DNA from: Hyphodiscus hymeniophilus
Taxonomy: Eukaryota > Ascomycota > Leotiomycetes > Helotiales > Hyphodiscaceae
Direction of reading: 5' to 3'
NCBI GenBank assembly: GCA_016508695.1
Contig: VNKQ01000008.1
Coordinates: forward strand, 1,364,001-1,428,000
Length of the DNA stretch: 64,000 nucleotides
Shown: positions 19,066 through 30,084 of the stretch, one piece after another
Numbering within the stretch: the first letter of the stretch is position 1
Layout of the letters: the number at the start of each line of letters is the position of its first letter
The notes under the pieces: model-generated
The model's database searches: none
Told to the model about the DNA's origin: nothing
The model's input: the letters and a program-made list of their open reading frames with translations, nothing else
Translations under genes and position numbers: made by a program

Positions 19066-22000
19066 TCAAAGTCGGCCACTTAAGACATCCCTTTCAAAAA
19101 TCCTCACCCCGGTAACATCACAGAATCGCATTCCCTCGATGGTCTCCACCCTCAAGAACATCTTTCCAATCGTTCCTGTACCCCATTCGGCGCCATCGTC
19201 ATCATCGCTGTCTTCGCCCAACCCACTTGATCCCATACCCGCAGTGAGATTCGCGCTCATCGATGTACCATCGGGCCATACTCCGCCGCTTCCAAGTACG
19301 AGCTGCGTAAATGTCTTCTTCATTGAGCTATCTGAGCCACCAGCCACCTCCTTTCCTTTGCCTTTGTTATCCACTTTCTGTTTGGGCACCGGAGCACAGC
19401 GGACGAGTCGGTCAACGGAGCCATCGAGAGCGATCCATTCGAGTTTCATAGCAGGGTTGTGGGAGACGTTGTCAACAGTGAACTTCCGGAATTCACGGCA
19501 TACCCACATGCATGTATCATCGGTACGGAATTGGATGGTATGGAAAACTCGGAGAGATACGAGACCGGGCATGAATTGAAGAAATGTGTGCATAGTCTTC
19601 ACACCGAAGCTAACAGCAAGTTCCTCCAGAAGTTTGGCGCGGTGGCACAACAGCATTGTAGTTTTGGCGTTCATATCCCATTCAACGCCAGCTTCGTTTC
19701 GGATTACTAAAATCTTCAAGGTTGGTGCATGTTTCTTCAAGACGACCCGTCGGATTTGCTCCATTGTCACAGTGGTCTTGGCGGTAGTACTCTCGACTCT
19801 TGCCTTCGCCGTTCGCTCCACGAGAAGTAACTCGGTGACATTGTCCAGTTGGGAAACGAAGGCAAGGAATGGAAGGGTGACGTTGTCTGTGTAAATTTTG
19901 TGAAGGGAGAGAGGAGCAAGTTTGTTCTCTCGAGCCATGACATTCCAGAATGGGGTTTGATGACCGACGTTCAGGAGTGTGACACTCTGTAGGACTCTGA
20001 GATCGACTGCACGGGAGAGCACAGATGCTCGAATGGGAACGAGATTGATGGCAAGAGTGGTGAGAGTAAGACCACGGGTGGTCCGGATATAGTCGCTCAT
20101 GCTAGAGTTTTCATCCGTAATGACACTTTGTCCTTTGTTCGTAAGTTGGTCCATTTGATTACCGAGATCCTGCAAGTCGCGAGCAACCTGATCCAAGCGA
20201 TTGTCGTAGCTAATGTAAGCTTTTTCGGCAGCCAAGAGATCCAAAAAGTCGTTTTGCTGGACCGCTTTTCCAGCAGTTATATCAGCTTTGAGTTCTTCAA
20301 TCCGCGCCTTCAGCTGCTGAGCCTCGCTGAAGATTTCACGTGTGGTGCTATGAATAGCGCGATGGCTTTCAAGAACTTGTATTCGGTTTGCTAGAGCGAT
20401 GCTGTCCATGAGTCCAGAAGAGTTAGAAGCGGAATCCTTGAGATCTTCCGAGTGATTGAGATTTAGTTCAAGGGAGCTTTCTGTCTTGGCTTCGGTGTCC
20501 CCATTTTCAGCTTGTTCTGTAAGTGGTTCCGTCTGTGGCGGGTCCAAATCGGTCGTAAAATCTTGTCCTTCAGGCTCTTCGACGTTGATATCTTCAGGAT
20601 TTGATACCTCGGAGTCCTTATTAGCCTTCTTTTTGCTTGTCGGCTCATCAAAAAGACCACGATCTTCAATAATAGTAGTCGCGTTAGGATCACCCTCGGC
20701 CCTCTCATCCATACTTACACTGGAAGATGCGGGGGTTGCTTTGGCAGTGCTGCTTCCAACACTGCCAAGCTGTTGCTGAGATTGACCCTCTTTAGCTTTT
20801 TGAAAAGACTCATTAAGAAACGAAAATTTCCTGATGATTGCAAGGACTTCTGCCTCATCGGCGCCAAGAATATCGCTATGTTTAGGGTCTTTAAAGAGCT
20901 TGAAGGTAACGGGGGCCAAGGTTCTTAAAAATTTGGTTCTCAATTCATCGATCAATGTTGGTTCAGCGGGTGTAATCGAATCTAGAACTTCTTCTTTGTC
21001 TTCTTTCTCCACTCCAAATATTTTGGCAAGGAATGCTTCCTGCTTCTTCTTTTCTTCGAGGGCCTTGACTGCTTTTGACGGCCCGTTTGGATCAGCAGCA
21101 CCGGATGATACAGGAGGAGGTGGTCCAGGAGGTAAGATGCCCTGCCCAAACTCATCTTCCTGATCCGAATCATCGTCAGAAACAACTTCAGGTGGGGGCT
21201 TGCGAGATTTGTTGGCTAGGTCATCCGAAAAAGATATCCTTAAGGAGCTCAAAGTCGAAGAACTATTCACGATGCAAGATTGAATTTCAGAGACGTAGTC
21301 CAACGTATCCATATCCAATACTTCCAGTGCCTTGAGGTTCTTGAATCCAGAAATCGTAGGTGGCACTTGCTTGATAGCTGGGAGAAGGGACTTAACGGTT
21401 TTCTGATGCGCCTTTTTAGAGTATTTGGATCCAAGACTGAAGAAATTTCCCCCTGCGTATCCTAGTGATAAGAATGAGGATGATGATTGAGACAATGTAT
21501 TGTCAAGGAGAGACTTACCACCACCAGGCAATGAGAATTCGTCCACTTCGGGACTATTTATGGCGGGTGGGGCATAATATAAAGACTCGCCAGGTTGCAT
21601 ACGAAGATGGAGGTATTGTAATGATCGAATTTTATGCAGCACTCCGAAGACCTCGCGACTTAGCTCAACTCGAACATCCCATCTGTGTATATTAGTAGGG
21701 CTGCCCACGTAGGTAGAGGATCCGCCTACTTGAATGTCTCTAGAGCCTTGGCCTTTCGTAGCGTCAGCAATAGCAGCGTATTCATGAACTTGCCGCAGCT
21801 GACAGAGTAGCGATATTGTCTGTATGCACGTTCATTCTTGACGCCTCTACTCAGCGGCTCCAGTATGATCTCTCTAAGGTGTTGGGCATAATCGTAATCG
21901 CTCGTCACGAAAGTATCCAGCCCCCTTGCAAGACCATCTATAGGGTACTCGTACTCGGTCGAAGGGTCTTCTTCATCGGGGAATATGATATGGAAACTTC

Positions 22001-22399
22001 GGTATAGATGTTCTGCTGCAACGCATCTGAAATGTTTTGATACAAGGGAGAGGGCAATGAGGTCGGTAGGGCTTGACTAGCAGAGCCACATCAGTCTTGG
22101 AGGTTCATTCAAACGCACAGGTTGATGCTAGTTACATGTTTAAAGATCTCCTTTTGAGTTTCTGATGGCAGATCTAGAATTGTCATCTTCGTCTTCGCGT
22201 GCGCAAGGCTTGGTCCGGAGATTGGTGAAGAGATGCCGCTGGCGGAGGCCATGGCTGTGGCTGCGGGTTGCCCTTTGTTTGAGCTCAACATCTCCAATCC
22301 CATGATGTTCAGCGTGCGCTGCCAAGCATCCTCTGCGTCCACCTTTGCTCGTGGAGTAAAACACTTTCGTCGAGATGATATATCTGGCAGGGCTGGCAT
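19066..22399 (-). CDS. Large F-box protein (1056 aa)
   Basis: Four exons: 22399-22136, 22076-21730, 21682-21519 and 21461-19066, summing to 3171 bases. An F-box begins at about residue 70 (MTILDLPSETQKEIFKH) and continues across the first intron (SPTDLIALSLVSKHFRCVA). F-box proteins recruit substrates to SCF ubiquitin ligases through Skp1. The middle (about residues 250-500) is disordered and rich in acidic residues and proline. A coiled coil follows, then a leucine-rich C-terminal half that could be the substrate-binding part. The third intron is 57 bp with a clean GTAAGT donor and CACTAG acceptor but keeps the frame open when retained, so both 1056- and 1075-residue products are possible. 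The substrate is unknown. Confidence 0.8.
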
Positions 22400-22835
22400 G
22401 GCCGGCAGCTGTACGGATTGTAGATCGGTTATCGCGTGAAGGTCCTTGGCCGAGTTTGCAGGGATGTGGGTGACGGGAGCTGCTTCGGGGAGTCAGTGTA
22501 CTGGTGAGAATGTTGAATTCTTCTTTGGTTGGTAAAAAAAACAAATCGCTGAGAGGGGTGGAAAGCAAGACAAATTCCGTGAAACAAAAAAAAACTATGG
22601 AAAGAAGATGGGGTGCGACTTATGAGGTGGCTCACATGACGAGGCAGCCGCAAGGCTGAAACGTCGACAAACGGCATACCTAGGAGTAAGCGAGTCTGCT
22701 ACAAACCGAACCCTTTTCACCCGAAAATCCATACCACGCTGCTTACCTACGCAAATCTGTTTGCGTATTCCATTATTGGCAGTTCGAGACTCACAGAAAG
22801 TCTTCGCATTCTCCGCTTCGAATACCCCAGGAGCC

Positions 22836-22866
<31 letters not shown>

Positions 22867-22878
22867 CTTCTTTTTCTT

Positions 22879-22909
<31 letters not shown>

Positions 22910-23726
22910 ACCAGATTTCTACGTCCCCTGAATCCCTTTCTCTTGCTATCTCTCGGGAGCGACCCTGCACATGGCGGAACAACACCTAGAGACAGCAAGG
23001 AAAAAAAACGGCAGTAGAGACGGGAGGGAAGGGAAGTGTTGGGAAGCCGATAGAAATGGCTCAATGGCACGGAGTTGAAGACAATGGGTTTGACGTGAGC
23101 TTCGGGTGTAACCATTGAGGCTTCCAGCTAATGTTCATTAATGAATAATTGGATACTTCCGTATGGTGTTAATAACCTTAAACGCTCAAAGTCTGTCACG
23201 ATATAAGCTCCATTGAGCTGAGGTCTCGATTGAGGTTGACACAAAGACTGTATCTAACGGACTAATATTTCTTCAAGCAATGACTTCTGCATGATCATTG
23301 CCAATGTTATTATATGCTTATTGTTTTAAATGTTATTAGATTACTGTTGTTGCGACTTTTGTGAATAAGCGAACAAAACATAATTTGAGCGCGTGCCACT
23401 AGCCTTGTATTTTCTTCCACATCTTGAAATCAAATCATGGTTACACCACTGAGAGATCTCTATCATTCACATCGTAAAGTGCTCTCTGCGAAGCTACAAT
23501 TTGGGTCTTGAAAAGAAAAGTTGCTTCGCGGACGAGCTGGCACATCGAGCTATTTCTCTGCTTTCACAGATAAGTGAGCTCAATGCTAATATCCAAAGCG
23601 TCCACATCTTAACAGTGAACCAAGTAACCAATCCAATCCAGCAGAGCAACAAATGGAACGGAGTAACATACTGGGCAACAGTTCGAGCGGAGCAACAAAT
23701 CGAAAAAAGCATTCCTTATTATCACA
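22400..23726. other. Divergent intergenic region with TTC microsatellite
   Basis: This separates the F-box gene from the plus-strand 2EXR-like gene. It contains the trinucleotide tract at 22837-22908 and AT-rich sequence near 23280-23400. Frames across the tract encode only poly-Lys, poly-Arg or poly-Ser and are not genes. Confidence 0.6.
22837..22908 (+). repeat. TTC/GAA trinucleotide microsatellite
   Basis: About 72 bases of CTT/TTC units are interrupted once by a TTTTTC variant near 22870. The tract is a polypyrimidine/polypurine run. It lies upstream of the F-box gene and is likely to vary in length between isolates. Confidence 0.95.
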
Positions 23727-24507
23727 ATGAGCGCCAGTCAAGTCAACAGTGCTACCGCGCACTTGCCCCAGCCCGCCACCTGCTATCTCCTGCGGCTAAT
23801 TCCTCAAGAAATCAGAGATCATATCTGGAGTCTTTGCATTCCAACCAACGAGATCTTGCGTCCTGACATCACCACGACCAAATACAGGTTAACCCTAGCA
23901 ATAAGCTCTCAAAGAGGCGGGAAGGAAGAACGCACATTTAACGACTTGACATAGCTCTCACGTGCCATCAAGTCCACCACGAAACGACCATGATATTTTA
24001 CGGGACCAACCTCTTCTCATTTCCCTCAAGCCATTCTGGCTACGAGATGTATTGTTACTTGGAAGGCGTTGGCGAAGCTAAGCGAGCCTTGATCCGAAAA
24101 ATGGAACTCTGCTGGCAAGGCTTTGCAGTCGGCGAGTACCAGCAGTATCTGGTCCTTGGCGACTGTATCAATCTTCGTGAGCTACACTTGGGCATCACAA
24201 AGAAGAACATGAAAGGCGCATCGAAGAGTGGCGAGATCTCAAGGGCCCATGGGTTCAGCACTCTAAGACGCAAGCGGGGACTTTCTATGGGCGTGATGGA
24301 CAAGCTGGAAAGTTCAGGGATGAAGATGTCGTGGCATTCGAGTTGGAATTAGAGAGAGATCTGCGCCGAGAGATTGGTTCTACATCGGCGGATGCGCAAG
24401 CCAGTGATCAAGGAACCGAAATAACACCTCTGGAATCACAGCCTGAGACGACGGCAAGTCTTCCAAAATCACCAGAACCTTTGCACATTGCCACTTCGCT
24501 CGTGTGA
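23727..24507 (+). pseudogene. 2EXR/F-box-like gene with unresolved or broken frames
   Basis: Three frames carry pieces of one protein. From 23727 comes LLRLIPQEIRDHIWSLC, the start of a 2EXR-like or F-box-like domain. From about 23954 in another frame comes ALTCHQVHHETTMIFYGTN, the usual next block (ancestral-residue and Y-x-x-N strand), running to CINLRELHLG. From about 24220 in a third frame comes EEWRDLKGPWVQ and an acidic tail to the stop at 24505-24507. The first break has a TAG acceptor at 23953 but no phase-matching donor of good quality. The second break could be a 50-bp GTGAGC...GAAG intron, at the cost of losing conserved-looking residues. The gene is either decaying or has unusual splicing. 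Composition in all three pieces is coding-like. Confidence 0.5.
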
Positions 24508-25282
24508 TCGCAAAGAGGCTGAGTCATCCAACAACACCGATGAAGGAAGGTGAAGCGGACAAGGACAAAGTACAATTTCCAGCCGATATCAAGTAGAGGG
24601 ACTTGCAGGGAAGGCAGAATGCCAGCAGGGGCAGACTTCTTGATGACTGCCTTCACTCGCAGTTTCCTTTCATTAGAATCAAAGACATTTGAACTCTCGA
24701 ACATGACATTCTGTTTCTCGCCTCTTATGCCTCTTCAACGGACAAGATCTTAAGTTAGGTCTGCTGGGGAGTGGGTTCACTAAATCCGACCCGTCAAATC
24801 CCTTGAAGGCGCTGGAATCTAGCGATCAAGGCGCCTCCGATTGACTCAGAGCACAAACTCCCAGTAGCACCGCATTTTTTGTTATTCCACAAAATTAGGA
24901 GGAAGGCGAAAGTTAGCTTGACTCTGGATCGCATGGCACTTTCATTTTATGTTCATTTTATGCTTGACGAGCCATTGCCCAAAAGAATAAATCGAGAATG
25001 TACTTGTACGAATCTCTGGCAACTGAGATGCAGCACAAACTGAGCTCATGTCCAAGGGCAGTGACTTGCAAGTAAGCATCGATCAAGGCCCCTAGCCCTG
25101 CGATATTGTGGCATGAAGCATGCAAGTAGGCGCTTTCAATCTTCAGGACTTCTGAAAATCGGCCATGGATGAAACCTTGATTGCTATCTGGACCAGCTGA
25201 CGCTTGCTCTCTATAGAATCTTTTACTAACTACCTACTCAGACAAATTCGTGCACTTGCTTTCCAGATGCAGTTGGACGCCG
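24508..25282. other. Convergent intergenic region
   Basis: This lies between the end of the broken plus-strand gene and the end of the minus-strand 2EXR gene. Only short frames without motifs are present. Confidence 0.55.
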
Positions 25283-26421
25283 TCAAAGTGTTCCAAGCTC
25301 GTCCTCACCTCTGCGAGCGCTGTCTCTCAAACGATTTCGCAGCTTCTCAGCCCTCGCGCGGTGTGCCTCGATGTCAAGCGTCTCAGCTACAGCAAGCTTC
25401 CGGATAATTATATTTGGCCTCTCAAACTTGTTTACCATCACGGGCATATAAGCCAACGACTTTTTTGAAAGCATCTTCCTCTCCTCCTCGTGTTGCTCAA
25501 TCGTGACGCATTCTGCCTGCTTCTTTTCAATACTGTCAAAGCAATCATTCAGAGATTGGTGTATCGCGGTAGTCCTTGACATATCTTCTGGCTCGGCATC
25601 GGCGAATTTGAATTTGGCTGAAGTTCCTGCAAGTCCGTAGAGTCAGAGGTCATAGTCACTCAAATCCGTGAGACGCAAGTGCGGAAGCTCAGCTGGCGTA
25701 AAATAACTATCCGAGTAATATAGAGAGAAGTCTCACCTTCTAAATCCGGCGTGAATATCGCCGATTTGACAGCATCATATAGAACAACTTCTTGTACACC
25801 CAAAAAAGGCCAGACCCCGTTCAACAAGTATCTCCTAAGCTCCATCACATAGAAATTTGTGGTAGGATCAATCGCTAGGCGTTTCATTTTTCCGAAAGTC
25901 TGTCGAATCAAGTCCTCAAATAGAATCATATCCCAGTATCCTCGCGGAAGTAAGATATCACGCTCCATATCAAATCGGATATTGCCTTCATTTCCAACAT
26001 CGTGACCAAGTTGGAGCGCCTTAGTTCCGAATTGTTCTGGCGCGAGACTAAGACCTTCCTCACGAGATTCGGTATTGATTTTCAGGATTGCTCGGTCGTG
26101 TGTGTTCGTTCGTCCAGTGAAGTAGTGTTGATGATAGAAAGTCGCCTCGGGCTTTTCATAGCGGCGCCATTCAGCCCATATATCCACAATGAGGCTGGGC
26201 TCACACGCTTGCCAAATCTTGAGTCGAATCTCAGAAGGAAGATTTGGGAAGGAAGCAAAGGATTGGGCGGAGACACTTGCGGCAGAGTCTGATTGTTTCT
26301 TTTGTTTGAGTGATTGTGCTTGAGAGCCTTCATTCTGTAGTATGATTGAGGGCAGAGCTGTTATTGCGAGGAAATGTGCGTTCTGTTGGTCCGCGTTGGA
26401 CGTACTCGAAGTGCTTGCCAT
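25283..26421 (-). CDS. 2EXR-domain protein
   Basis: Two exons, 26421-25737 and 25626-25283 (GTGAGA donor, GCAG acceptor), give 342 residues. The 2EXR domain starts at about residue 54 with SFASFPNLPSEIRLKIWQAC and continues to the ILKINTESREEGL block. The family is widespread and expanded in filamentous ascomycetes, and its function is not established. The C-terminal 115 residues, encoded largely by exon 2, are a Lys/Glu/Arg-rich helical segment that may form a coiled coil. The start ATG begins a polar Ser/Gln-rich leader of about 50 residues, as in other members. The nearest related genes in the window are at 23.7, 39.9 and 42.0 kb. Confidence 0.78.
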
Positions 26422-27903
26422 GGCGGCTTGTAATATTGAGCTCGAGTGAAGGCCGTGATCATCAGCAGAGATCGATGCAGTTGTAACTAAGAGGTACAGT
26501 CTGCGATGCTGAGTAGCCTATCTAAGCACTTCAGTAATCTCTGTTGATCTGAACTCAATGACGAGTAGTTGGGCGCGAAATCGGATGGGAGGGAAAGCTA
26601 GGGAGCTACTGCGACAGGTCGAGGACCTTGACTCAAGGGATGGATTGATCCTGAATAACCAAGTTATGTTTGAAGCTTCAAATTGGTAAAATCCTGCTGG
26701 GAAAGTTGCAGTAAAGGATTGTTGTTCGTAATGAAGTATTTCAGAAACAAAACACTTCACGTTCAACGTCCGGAGTCTATCAAAGACGGTCCCGAGGTAA
26801 AGCCGATATCTGTGGGCGCTCGGGCCTCTTGATCTATCAGGTCAGGACAACAACAAACTAGAAACACACTCTCATGTTTCAAGGTTCAATAAATTTATAC
26901 TCTTTCATTTCTTACAGGTCCCAGATGACCGAGAATGATCATGCCATATGTCTTCTATAGAAAGTGGCTATAAATGCAGAAGCTGTTTTAACCGGCCTTG
27001 ATGTCTTCCAATAAGTGATCGAGTCAAGAACTCTCCCCAAGTTACGAGCCATGCAATGTCTCTCAAATATTTCCTGTAGTCTTGTCAAACAGCGAGTCCC
27101 GTTTGTAGCATCGTAGGTCAGAATACTGCTACTCCAAACATCGTCACAAATGACTTCCACGTACTCCACAACAGGTGAACGAACGGGCACGTCAACAGCA
27201 CTCCTCTCTATATCCCTACCACATAGCAAAATGGCCTCTCTTTAATAAGAGTGTAACCGCTTTTGTTTGGTATGCACTCAAAGCACAATTAGGCCACACA
27301 TATGCTAAGTGTCTACTTCTGTAGACTAAAATAATAAGAGCGAAAGCCTTGCATGGCTCTGTCCCGCATACAACATGACGAGCTGAAACTCCTCAGTTGT
27401 GGCCCTCGATCGCGGGAGCATCCGCCTCGAGAAAGAATGTTCATGATCTGTAGGCAGTGAATCGAATTTTAACGACTATGGTCAACTGTACAGGGCCCCT
27501 TTGGCGACGAGAGCAGAGTAAGAATCTACCTTAGGCAAAGGACGAGAGACCACAATGGCGAGGAAATGAGGAAATAGTCTTTGAGTTATGTAGCACATCG
27601 TATGACCAGAGAGTTGGGCGATGCATCCGAGTCATACTAAGGGAGACTCGTTACGTATTGCCTTCGAAAATGATGCTTCTTCAAGTGGACCGTCTAGTAG
27701 CGTCTACTAGTTTCGAGGAGATCAGAATAACCTTGAATCTTGATAGAATTTGTCTAAACTGTTCGGTTGTTTCCAGCGATTCGGGCAATGCACATGCATC
27801 GCCGCTTCGATCCTAATCGAACCTGTAGACAGACTTTGAAAAAGGGTCACAGCCTAGGCATGAGTATGCAAACACCATATTTCAGTGCCTACTCTATTTT
27901 TGC
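26422..27903. other. Gene-poor region, no gene recognised
   Basis: Minus-strand frames of 82 codons (26518-26766) and 96 codons (26939-27229) have no recognisable domain. They may be remnants or chance. I see no repeat or RNA gene. Confidence 0.5.
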
Positions 27904-29409
27904 TCAAGCTTTTGAAAGGTCCTTGGCACCATTTCCCGCTTTCTTGCTCTTCCACTCCTCCGCAATTGCGTCCCATTGCTTTTGCTCATTGTCTCGCAAA
28001 TCGCCTGGAAAGAATGTCCCCAGCATACTCTGTCCCAGTTTCTCGTATCTCTTCTCCACTTCAAGCAGCGTATTCATCACTTTCACATCCCCTGCCACCC
28101 CAAGATAGTCCAATGGAACTCCCAATGCTTCTGGTCTTCTCCTCCACCCAGCAACAAACATGTTCTGAAGCATTCCAAGTCCACCAATAGCAAGCAAGAA
28201 CCAAGCAGATTCGGTGATTGCAGAACTTGTAATGAGTAGCACAATCCAAAGAATACCAAGAACCACAGTCGCTATTCGGGCAAAGACTGTGATCGAAGGC
28301 GCATCAAGATTGGCAAATCCAGTTGCTAAATCCTCCAGATCTAGTCCACGACCCTGGCTGATTATGGCGATAGCGTGTTGGGCACCATTTCCGCGCGCTG
28401 GACGATCGTGGAGTTAGCATTGTCCTTACCATGCGTATTCTAGATGTAAAGGGAGGAATCTGGATGTTATGGGACAATATCGGGAGTAAGCCGGGTACAT
28501 GACGGGAGAGCTTAGGAGGAACAATTGAGATCAGGAGGCGCGAGTCTGTATGAATCGATTAACTCACTCAGAATGAAATTCTTCTTGAGTCGGCCGGTCA
28601 AGCGACGACATGCCCACTTCTCAACCCGCCACTGCTTTAGCGAACCCATGGCGAAGCAAAGAGTCATTGCACCTGTAGTCACCAGAATCACGCCCCAGTC
28701 TCCCCAGAGCCCACACGGGACTGCAGCAATACCCATTTGGAATAAAGTGGTGATGATACCAGACCAGTATATCAAGTCCGTTCTTGGTTTTCCAGCTTCC
28801 CATTTCTGGCTCGGCTCCCAAAAGCTTACGACAAGCCCGGCCTGCCTTGGGCGGGGGACTGCCATTTCCGAGTCAGGCTCTTCCTTCTTTGCTGTGTTCT
28901 TGTCAAACTCCCATCGAGCGTTGATGAGGGACTGCGTTACTACTTCAACTGGGAATCCCATCCACAGCTCGTAGTCACGCATTAGTCGACCAAGTACCCA
29001 TGAGCCGTTGTCACGAACATATCCATTCTTGCCATTGATCACTGTGCAGGGGCAGTCCGCATCTGGCATCAATTTGTTTTCACCAATGGCGCTGCAGATT
29101 GCAGAAGTAGCATATGACACCCATCCTGCAAGTGTCAGGGAAAGCAACCAGAAGTGTACCAGCGCAGCTCTACATACCAAACGAGAACGCGACGGGTGTT
29201 ATGGCACCGCCGACGAGTTGTGCAAGTGCAGCTGCAACCACGTCGCCTCCCAGAAGCAGAAGTATGGTGAAAGCATAATTGAAAGGGTTGGACCACTCAG
29301 CTTTGAATGCAGTAACAGGCGTACTCGCGTCGAATGGTCTCCTAGGGAAAACCTGGTGGGGAGCAGGAGCCATATTTGCAGTCGGTATCCCTTTCAGTGA
29401 AGATGTCAA
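27904..29409 (-). CDS. Uncharacterised fungal multi-pass membrane protein
   Basis: Three exons, 29409-29178, 29125-28568 and 28397-27904, sum to 1284 bases and 427 residues. Hydrophobic segments lie near residues 36-55, in the GGAITPVAFSFGWVSYA region, in SGIITTLFQMGIAAVP, in GVILVTTGAMTLCFAMG and in VVLGILWIVLLITSSA, so it is a polytopic membrane protein. The segment TAFKAEWSNPFNYAFTILLLLGG is typical of a conserved but unnamed ascomycete family. The C-terminal 90 residues are polar and probably cytosolic. A second ATG 12 codons later (29373) is a possible alternative start. Function unknown. Confidence 0.75.
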
Positions 29410-30084
29410 GAAAAAGGAGTCGAAAAGTCCTCTCTTCTTTTGAATTCTGGATTTTAATTCACCGGTCTAGGTACGGGTCAAGATTTTGTAAGACATCTCA
29501 CCGAAAAAGGCTGACACCCCGCCGCCACCCCTGCTTCATTTTCCATCTTCAGTCCATATCAGTGGGCACCGCGCAGATCATGTTGATTTCCAGGGCTGAT
29601 GCAACCTGCAAATTGCTCCAATATCGTTAAACAGCACCTTATGGGATCTTTGCTGCATCGTTCCGACACACCCGAATGGCAGCTCTCACCCCCGAAACGC
29701 CCACCTCGGCGCTTCATCCGCCTCCTTATTTCTGCGGAAAAGCTCTCAACTCTGCATTCGCACCTATGAAAGGGTTTCTGTGGTGACGCGAGTCTGATGC
29801 TTGCGAGCTACTATCTTATAGAGGCCAATGGAGTGGTTTTCTCCCAGTACCTCCTCGGCTTTGCTGGAGCGAACCGACATTTTTCAGCTTTGAAAATTCA
29901 CGCCACGATGCAGTGAGCACAACGTTCACTTCACCAAAATGAGACCGACCTATGCATGCTTTGTGAGCAGATATTTGTGACTCGGCATGAAGTGACCAAT
30001 CTCCTGTGAGCTTTGGAGTCTGCACTTTGTGCACTTTGTGGAATTTTTTGACAGTTTGCTTTATCTTTATTCATTGTCAACAGC
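29410..30084. other. Divergent promoter region
   Basis: The region is shared by the membrane-protein gene (minus) and the HET gene (plus). Several short frames are present, none convincing. It probably holds both promoters. Confidence 0.55.

Noticed and set aside
22747..23115. Frame encoding a long poly-Lys stretch
   Set aside because: It is a read-through of the TTC/GAA microsatellite and has no other protein-like content.
26939..27229. 96-codon minus-strand frame
   Set aside because: Some coding-like composition, but no start context, domain or neighbouring exon that supports a gene.
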